Shown here: piece by piece, positions 57,823-64,000 of the stretch | Layout: each line of letters begins with the position of its first letter | How positions within the stretch are numbered: position 1 is the stretch's first letter | Assembly (NCBI GenBank): GCA_024362935.1 | Contig: JANCRA010000174.1 | Span: forward strand, 248,001-312,000 | Length of the DNA: 64,000 nt | Source: Setophaga petechia | Taxonomy: Eukaryota; Chordata; Aves; Passeriformes; Parulidae | Direction of reading: 5' to 3' | The notes under the pieces: generated by a model | What the model was told of the DNA's origin: nothing | The model's database searches: none | What the model saw: the letters and a program-made list of their open reading frames with translations, nothing else | Program-made: the position numbers and the translations under genes

Positions 57823-60364
57823 AAGGTGAAGGCTGAGACACAGGAACTGTGGTCCAAGCCCAAGAAAAGCAAATAACTCCAATGTTTTGTTCAGGGAGGG
57901 CTGAGCCAATCCTTTTGAAACAGCACATTGGAGCCTGAATCACTTGGATCCTTTTGAAAATCTAATTGCATTTTGATACACAGAGATCATTAAACACGGA
58001 GGTGGTGGGTGAAGAAGAATAGAAAGCAACGTTCTCCTTAAAATTCAGAAAAAACAGAAACTTCATGGAATGAACACACTGAGCAGTCCTGGGAAGACAC
58101 CTCTGGGTACTTGGATTGGGTAGAAATTAATCTGGATGAAAATAAAACCAATCCAGCAGCAAAAACATCCCTGACAGGCTAATGTTCAATTTAAATAAAC
58201 AGCTCTAATGAGATCTGTTATTACCTGCTATTTTGTCATGCTCTGGCATGCAGTCCCAAGTCTAATGTTTCTAAATGCTGTCATAAATTTTTTCAACCTA
58301 ATCTGCTCCTAAAGATTTCAGCTCGTGTCCCTCCTGGTTCACAGTAAATTATGGACAGTGTTGAAGCCTCTGAGGGAACCTAAACCTCTCTTAGAGAACC
58401 CCAAATCACCAAACCCAATCTTTCCTCACCCCACAGGCTGCTGTGACTGTGATGTTTCATAAAGAATCTTCAGATGGATGTGCCAGGCACCCAAATTTGC
58501 ATAAAATATACACAGAAAATCACAGAGATGATCCAAAATTACCTATTTAGCACCCAAATAAGGAAAAAAAGCTGCAATAACCTGGGCCAACCTGACAGCA
58601 CTTTGACCCTGGCATGATCAACTTGTTTATTACCAAGTAAACCTGGTAAAAACCCGGCCATGATCAACTGGTTTTTTACTTCAGGTAAAGTCCCTCCTGT
58701 CCTGCCAATGCTGGTCCAAGCAGCTGTGCCCAAGTTTTGGGTGGAAAACCCCATTTTTGGCAGCTCCTGCTGGTCTCAGCAGAGGCCTGGCCATGGCAGA
58801 GCATCTTCACCTGGTTGAGAGGGAAAGGAAACAGGAGCTGTGTGCTGGACATCCCCTGATGTTCCTGGTGTCCTCAGCCTTGGTGTGCCTGTGGTTTTTG
58901 GGGAGGGTGCCAGGCTGGTGATGCCCCTCGGGTGAGTTCAGTTCCCTGTTCATGGTTTTGCTCTTCCATGGCAAAATCCAGCCAGGGTGTTTTGTCCAGA
59001 CCTGCCCTGCAGGAATTGCAGAGCAGCTCCACTTTTTCCAGGGGATTTGTGGTGGGTTGAGCTCTTTTCTGACCCAGAGATGGGGCAACTGAGAGGTGTT
59101 TTTAAAACTTTAATTCCACTTGCAGTCTCATGTGAGGGGTGAGACGATAGAGATGTTATAATTCATGACATCACAATTATTTCCTAATTACAATACACTA
59201 TAAACATTTCTTGGTCTCTCAACTTTAGCCACACCATGCTGTAAATGCCTTAATATCCAAAAAATTCATTTCCCACAGATTTGCTCTTAATTTTTTAATG
59301 GGAAGTGGTATCTGCAGGACTTTGATAGATGGAGGGGGCTGAGAATCTCTCACTGACCCAGAAGATGGTGGGAGTGATCAAATTGCAGCATTCTGGGTTG
59401 TGTTACATCACCAGCACATCCCTGCTGCTCCTGTGCTGGGAGAAAGGCACTCAGAGCTGGGAAACTCTGAGGGAAAAGGGAAATAAAAGAATAAAAAAGA
59501 ACAAAAGAGACTCCTGAGTGATCCAGTTTAGGGTTTGATCCAGATGTGGTGACACAGCACGAGGATCATGTTGTGATGCAGGGAATGAGGGAGGAACATC
59601 AAAGCTGAATGAAGAATTTTGGATGGTTAAGCCCCTGAAATAAATCTCCAGGCAGGTGGTGATGCTCGAATAAAATACCAGAGACCTGAAACCACTGAAA
59701 TTATCCAACAATTGTGAATTCTGCTGGCTCTGGTCAATGGCTTTGCTCCAGTACCCCAAAAACCAGGCCCCAAATGCTGTTCAGAGCTGGAAGGTTGGGG
59801 AGCCCCTGTCCTGTGTCACACACAGGGGATGGAGGGGAGCTGCTGTTCAGCACCATGTGAGGGATGTCACCTGCTGGAAAAAGAACCAGAATTCACATTT
59901 CTCCATGAATTATGCAGTGTTAAAACCCTTATCACTGCCATGCAGGCAACTAAAGGCATTGGGAACACATTTTTTGGGGGTAAGAAGCTTTTTAACTTCT
60001 TTTCCTGTGGTATATAAATCTGCACGAGCGTTGTCACTCCCACAGTCCAAACAGTTTATTCAAAGACTGAGAGGAGTTTCACTTTTCCACCAAGGTCAGG
60101 ACAACTTTGGTGTGCCCTGACAATCCCTGAGCAGGTAATACTCCTAATGCTTTATTAACACAGACTGGGGTCAATAAACACTTTGTACTGCCCTCCTCCC
60201 ATATCTCCCCACGTAATTCCCCAATCCTACTGCCTAAAGACCGGAGGGATTCCCAGCCCCAAGCCAGGGAAAGCTCAGCAGTTCAGCTCCATTTCAGCTC
60301 TTTTTAAGGCCACCGTGGCTGCCACCTTGATAAATGCAGTTGTTACTAGGAAAGAACAAAATCC
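57823..60364. other. Noncoding DNA, low in repeats
   Basis: The part at 58180-58330 (tcaatttaaataaacagctc, tctaatgagatctgttatta, tctaatgtttctaaatgctg) is a possible conserved noncoding element. A 127-codon plus frame (59737-60120) has no recognisable domain. Confidence 0.35.
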
Positions 60365-61055
60365 TTTAATCATTTTCAAACATTAAATTCCATCATGTCT
60401 GGCCCGTAAATGTAAAGTTCACTTTCCAGGAAGGATTTACCAAAGTCGATACCTTGTGCTGGCAGAACGTTCACTGTACATTTAGCAAAATGATTTTTTG
60501 GGGGAGGTTTTTGATACGTTCAGCTCCAGAACTACAACCATGCCCTAATTTGCCCCGAGTGGCTGCAGCTGAATGTTGTCATCTGTCCCTAATAAGAGCT
60601 TTGTTTGTCCCGGGCTTATCCCGGGATAGTTAAAGCTGCAAAAAAAAATTAAAAAAAAAAAAAAAATTACTTGAGCTCCAAGTCTGCTCTCCCTCCCCGT
60701 GCAGCCTCCAAAGCCTGACGTCTGTGCTGGTTTCTCAGAGGCAATGTTCAACATCTGGTGCCGAACCAGTGGGGTCAAATAATGTTCTCACCATTTAGCG
60801 TAATTAACTCCAACCGCCCGTCTGCTGCACGGCCCCGCCGCAGCCAACACAAGCAAAGCCGGGCCAAGGCGAAATTTCTGCTCATTATTAAACCCAAATC
60901 TAAGCACTTGTCTGTCTGTAAAAACAGAGCAAAGGGAGGAAAACTGAAACCAGCGAACAGGGTCTGAGGTTTCAATAAATGTCAGAGAGCGTCAAGTCTG
61001 TTTGGATTGCAAATTATTGCTGGCTGATGGTCTATTATTTTACAACTGGCGATTG
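60365..61055. promoter_or_regulatory. Best candidate conserved noncoding element
   Basis: About 690 bp of high-complexity sequence with no retroelement or array and unusual CpG retention for this window (gtcccgggcttatcccggg, accgcccgtctgctgcacg). It also has homeodomain-like cores (gcgtaattaactcc, ctcattattaaacccaaatc, ttgcaaattattgctggctg). A poly-A run (60634-60666) interrupts it. No open frame is convincing. The inference is from texture only. Confidence 0.35.
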
Positions 61056-61239
61056 CTGTCAGGAGGTGGGGAGGGGGTGGAGGGAGAGGGTGCTCGAATC
61101 CCAGCCAGAGGGGAACAGAAGTTGCAAAATACTGTAACAATAATTTAAAAGAAAACCACCAAAGGCACTTTCGTGTTGGCTAAATTTAGAGTTTTCGTCG
61201 GGTATCTCTTCGAAGAGTAAAGAGGGCTTTGATGGATGT
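61056..61239. other. Short noncoding spacer
   Basis: It contains tggggagggggtggagggaga near 61067. Nothing else is recognised. Confidence 0.4.
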
Positions 61240-61365
61240 CCCATCACCAGGGACAGGTTGGATGGAGCCTGGAGAAAGCTGGGATAGGGAAAGTGTCCCT
61301 GCCTGTGGAGGAGGTGGGATTGGACTGGTTTAAAGGTCCCTTCCAACCCAAACCAGTCTGGGATT
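61240..61365 (+). mobile_element. CR1 LINE fragment (3' end)
   Basis: The plus strand shows gttggatggagcctggagaa, gatagggaaagtgtccctgc, gggattggactggtttaaag and gtcccttccaacccaaacca. Its 3' end continues directly into the tandem array. Confidence 0.85.
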
Positions 61366-62212
61366 CCAAATCCAAGTCCCCTGGGATAGACACCGCCCCC
61401 AGTTCCTCTCTGCCATCTCTGCCTCCCAGGAGAATGAAGACAACTGGAGAACCATGAATGTGCAGAGTACAAAAAGTCCATCCCACTCAAACCAGTCTGG
61501 GGTTCCATGATTCCAGGTCCCCTGGGATAGAATCCACCCCCAGTCCCTCTCTGAAACCACCCCCATCCCTGCCTCTGCCTCCAGTCACCATTCCCAGGAG
61601 AATGAAGACACTGGAAAACCATGGACATGGAGAGTAAAAAAAGCCCATCCCAACTCCCTGACTGGTTTTAAGGTCCCTTCCAACCCAAACCAGTCTGGGG
61701 TTCCATGATTCCAGGTCCCCTGGGGTAGAAACCACCCCCAGTCCCTCTCTGCCACCCTGCCTCTGCTTCCAAACACCATTCCCAGGAGAATGAAGACAAC
61801 TGGAGAACCATGGATGTGCAGAGTGAAAAAAAACCATCCCACCTCTCTGACTGGTTTAAATGTCCCTTCCAACCCAAAACAGTCTGGGGTTCCAAATCCA
61901 AGTCTCCTGGAAAGACCCCCAGTTCCTCTCTGCCATCCCTGCCTCTGCCTCCAAACACCATTCCCAGGAGAATGAAGACACTGGAGAACCATGGACATGG
62001 AGAATATAAAAAGCCCATCCCACATCCCTGACTGGTTTTAAGGTCTTTTCCAACCCAAACCAGTCTGGGATTCCATGATTCTGAGTCCCCTGGGACAGGA
62101 ATGACCCCCAGTTCCTCTCTCCCTCTGCCTCCAAACACCATTCCCAGGAGAATGAAGACAACTGGAGTACCATAAACATGGAGAGTAGAAAAAGCCCATC
62201 CCACCTCCCTGA
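61314..62212. repeat. ~140-200-bp tandem repeat, 5 copies, with CR1 ends
   Basis: The landmark ccagtctggg recurs at about 61353, 61491, 61690, 61880 and 62060. Most units carry a forward CR1 3' end (tttaaggtcccttccaaccc), followed by gattccaggtcccctgggat, cccagttcctctctgcca, cattcccaggagaatgaaga and accatggacatggagag. The second unit lacks most of the CR1 part. Open frames across the array are periodic and not genes. Confidence 0.95.
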
Positions 62213-62342
62213 TGTGCTTAATGTGAGCTCATATCTTGTCAAGCAGAGATGAGAGAACTTTTAAATGGTTCTTAAACTGTCTTGGTAAATGAATTAAAAT
62301 ATGAAGGGCTGCTTCTTGAAATAGAGTGGAGAGGACAATTTA
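62213..62342. other. Short noncoding spacer
   Basis: Nothing is recognised. Confidence 0.4.
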
Positions 62343-62500
62343 TCATACAATCCCAGAGTGGTTTGGGTTGGAGAGGACCTTGAATTTCATCCCATCCCAC
62401 CCCTGCCCTGGGCTGGGACCCCTTCCCATGGTTGCTCCAAGCCCTGTCCAGCCTGGCCTTGGACACTGCCAGGGATCCAGGGCAGCCACCAACACATCTG
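62343..62500 (-). mobile_element. CR1 LINE fragment (3' end)
   Basis: The plus strand shows acaatcccagagtggtttgg, gttggagaggaccttgaat, gttgctccaagccctgtcc and ttggacactgccagggatcc. Confidence 0.9.
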
Positions 62501-63067
62501 GGTGGATTTGACTCCCACTGAGCACAAACAGAGGATCAGACCCCGTTTGTGAGGGGAAGGGAGATGCTGAGGGATGAGCTGAGGGATGTCCACAGCCACA
62601 GAAGGGCCAGGACAGCAATGTGTCCCAAAGAAGGGGACATTGTCCTAATCCCACAAAAATCTTCCAGTTGCTAAAACCTGTTGGTTTTGGACTCTACCAA
62701 ACAGCCCAGCTGAGGCTTCTGACATTGGGGAAAGTAAATAAATCCATGCCAAGTGCAAAACAATCCATGAAAACATCCTGCAGTTAACGGGGGAAAACAT
62801 TTCCCCCAACAAGGGCTGATTCCAGACCCAAATTTCTCAGCCAGCCTTTTTGGAAGCCAACCAAGCCATTGAATAGAACTTTACAACTCAACACAGGCCG
62901 GGGAGCTTTGAAATCTGTGAAGGGATGAAATGCAGGGAGATGTTTTCACATGGAAAACATGATTGCTCTAGATCAATATGTGAGGTGGCCTAAAATAATT
63001 TGCAATTTTATAAAGCGAGAATAACTCTTTACAGCCCACCTATTATTTTTTTTAATTTATTTTTCAG
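62501..63067. other. Noncoding DNA; right part possibly constrained
   Basis: At about 62940-63067 the sequence is repeat-free (catgattgctctagatcaat, ttgcaattttataaagcgag) and ends in a polypyrimidine/cag sequence. Confidence 0.3.
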
Positions 63068-63117
63068 CAATGCGAAGTGAAGAATTCAAGTCTGAAGACA
63101 AGAAGGCTTTAAATTAA
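63068..63117 (+). CDS. Speculative short terminal exon
   Basis: A T-rich tract ending tttttcag (63060-63067) is a good splice acceptor. It is followed by an A/G-rich segment in which one frame reads MRSEEFKSEDKKALN and then TAA (63070-63117). The frame is open from the acceptor. Purine richness fits an exon, but 15 codons are not evidence of coding, no upstream exon is known, and no family is recognised. Confidence 0.12.
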
Positions 63118-64000
63118 ATATAAATATTCACAACATGGCTGTTTGGTGCTATATGGAAAAGCAAATTTTATTTTTTTTCTGTTTTTCTCTCCCTAAATTA
63201 AACCTGTGTTTTGCAAAGCCAACCAAAAAAAAAAAAAAAAGAAAAAAAGAATGGATTCATGGTTACAAAAGAGTGGTTATGCTCTCCTGTGCCCAGCACC
63301 TCCTCCTCTCTCCCTCACACGCACACAGCCACTGGTAATAAAACTGTAACTTATGATTTCGCACCAATAATATCCCACGAAGGGTGCCTCGATTTTCCCC
63401 TGGAGCAAAGGAAAGAGGCCAAAACAATCAACGTCTCTCTTGTGCAGAGCTGAGCTTGGGCTCCACTTGGACTCGGCTCCGTGTCCCCCCTGAGCCTGTG
63501 GAATATTCTTTACCTGCCAAACTCCTCAGCCCCAAATGCGATGGTGACCCTGGAGCTTTTTTTGGCCCCTCTCAAAGTCAGGGAGGAACGTGGATCACCC
63601 AAAGGTTTCTGTTCCACCAACCCAACGGGATCTGTCAGGCAGAGCTGATCGATATTTTCCCAGTGCAGAAACTTTCTGCTGTGAAATCCAAAGGTTCTCA
63701 AGATGTATTTTAATTTTTCTGGCTTTTGTCAAAAATGATCCAAATTCCTGGAACACTTTGCTGTCCCCTCACGTGCTTTGACTGTGGTTTGCAATGACTT
63801 CAGGGGAGTTTCTTGTCAATCTCTGACTTGGGTCAGCTCACAGAGAACTGGAAAATACTCCTGAGATGGGAAATCTCAAGGAGCAGAGGGTGCAGGAGCT
63901 GCTGCACACATGGCAGGGGGTGAGCTCCGTGCCTTGGAAGGATTCCTGCTTATCCACACTGTGCAGCACGAGGCACTGCCCAGGGAAGAGGAGATGTGCT
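63118..64000. other. Noncoding DNA to window end
   Basis: A poly-A run is at about 63224-63240. The part at about 63335-63400 (aaactgtaacttatgatttc, gcaccaataatatcccacg) is repeat-free and could be constrained. A 109-codon plus frame (63384-63713) has no recognisable domain. Confidence 0.35.

Noticed and set aside
61090..61110. tRNA B-box-like gctcgaatccc
   Set aside because: No A box or cloverleaf can be formed upstream.

Overview
The window looks like bird nuclear DNA, most likely from a songbird. The main evidence is a set of 3'-truncated CR1 LINE fragments on both strands, with the typical conserved core (a tggtttgggttggaaggga-type 3' end and a ccatgggcagggacacctt-type internal block). 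A 384-bp solo LTR with a near-perfect 6-bp target-site duplication (28297-28680) and a second LTR-like element (34772 to about 35330) support this. I cannot name the species or the locus.

I find no protein-coding gene I can support. Almost all the longer open frames fall in tandem repeats that lack stop codons by composition, or in retroelement fragments. The weak gene-like hints are two minus-strand transcript 3' ends (AATAAA at 29946-29941 and 55908-55903), splice-like signals at 56418-56234 on the minus strand, and a 15-codon candidate terminal exon at 63068-63117 on the plus strand. There are no rRNA genes, convincing tRNA genes, CRISPR arrays or bacterial operons.

Tandem repetition dominates. 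By my boundaries about 19 kb (roughly 30%) lies in some 25-30 independent arrays, from trinucleotides to ~375-bp units. Main blocks by kb: 3.2-6.2 (172-bp, ~52-bp AT-rich, 66-bp and ~100-bp units); 7.0-9.8 (188-bp array and a split CCAAAATCCAT minisatellite); 10.2-12.6 (73-bp and 22-bp arrays, then a 470-bp polypyrimidine tract); 13.5-14.9 (TTTCC array running into a 100-N gap, then TA-rich DNA); 24.3-25.7; 31.1-32.2 (pentanucleotides in inverted orientation); 35.3-37.6; 39.2-42.0; 43.7-46.7; 47.4-48.4; 52.1-53.2; 61.3-62.2.

Between 14.9 and 23 kb the sequence is a mosaic of local duplications: an inverted pair (14.9/18.8 kb), two tandem pairs (19.4/19.8 and 20.3/20.7 kb), and two copies of a ~1.1-kb unit (16.5 and 21.9 kb) whose third, inverted copy lies at 2.3 kb.

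The most interesting pattern is that at least five tandem arrays (29.7, 31.1, 43.7, 45.2 and 61.3 kb) touch or contain the 3' terminus of a CR1 fragment. This suggests that CR1 tails seeded local repeat expansion. Low-repeat stretches rich in TAAT-type motifs, best at 60365-61055, are candidates for conserved noncoding elements, but this needs alignment with other birds. A large intron or intergenic region fits everything seen.
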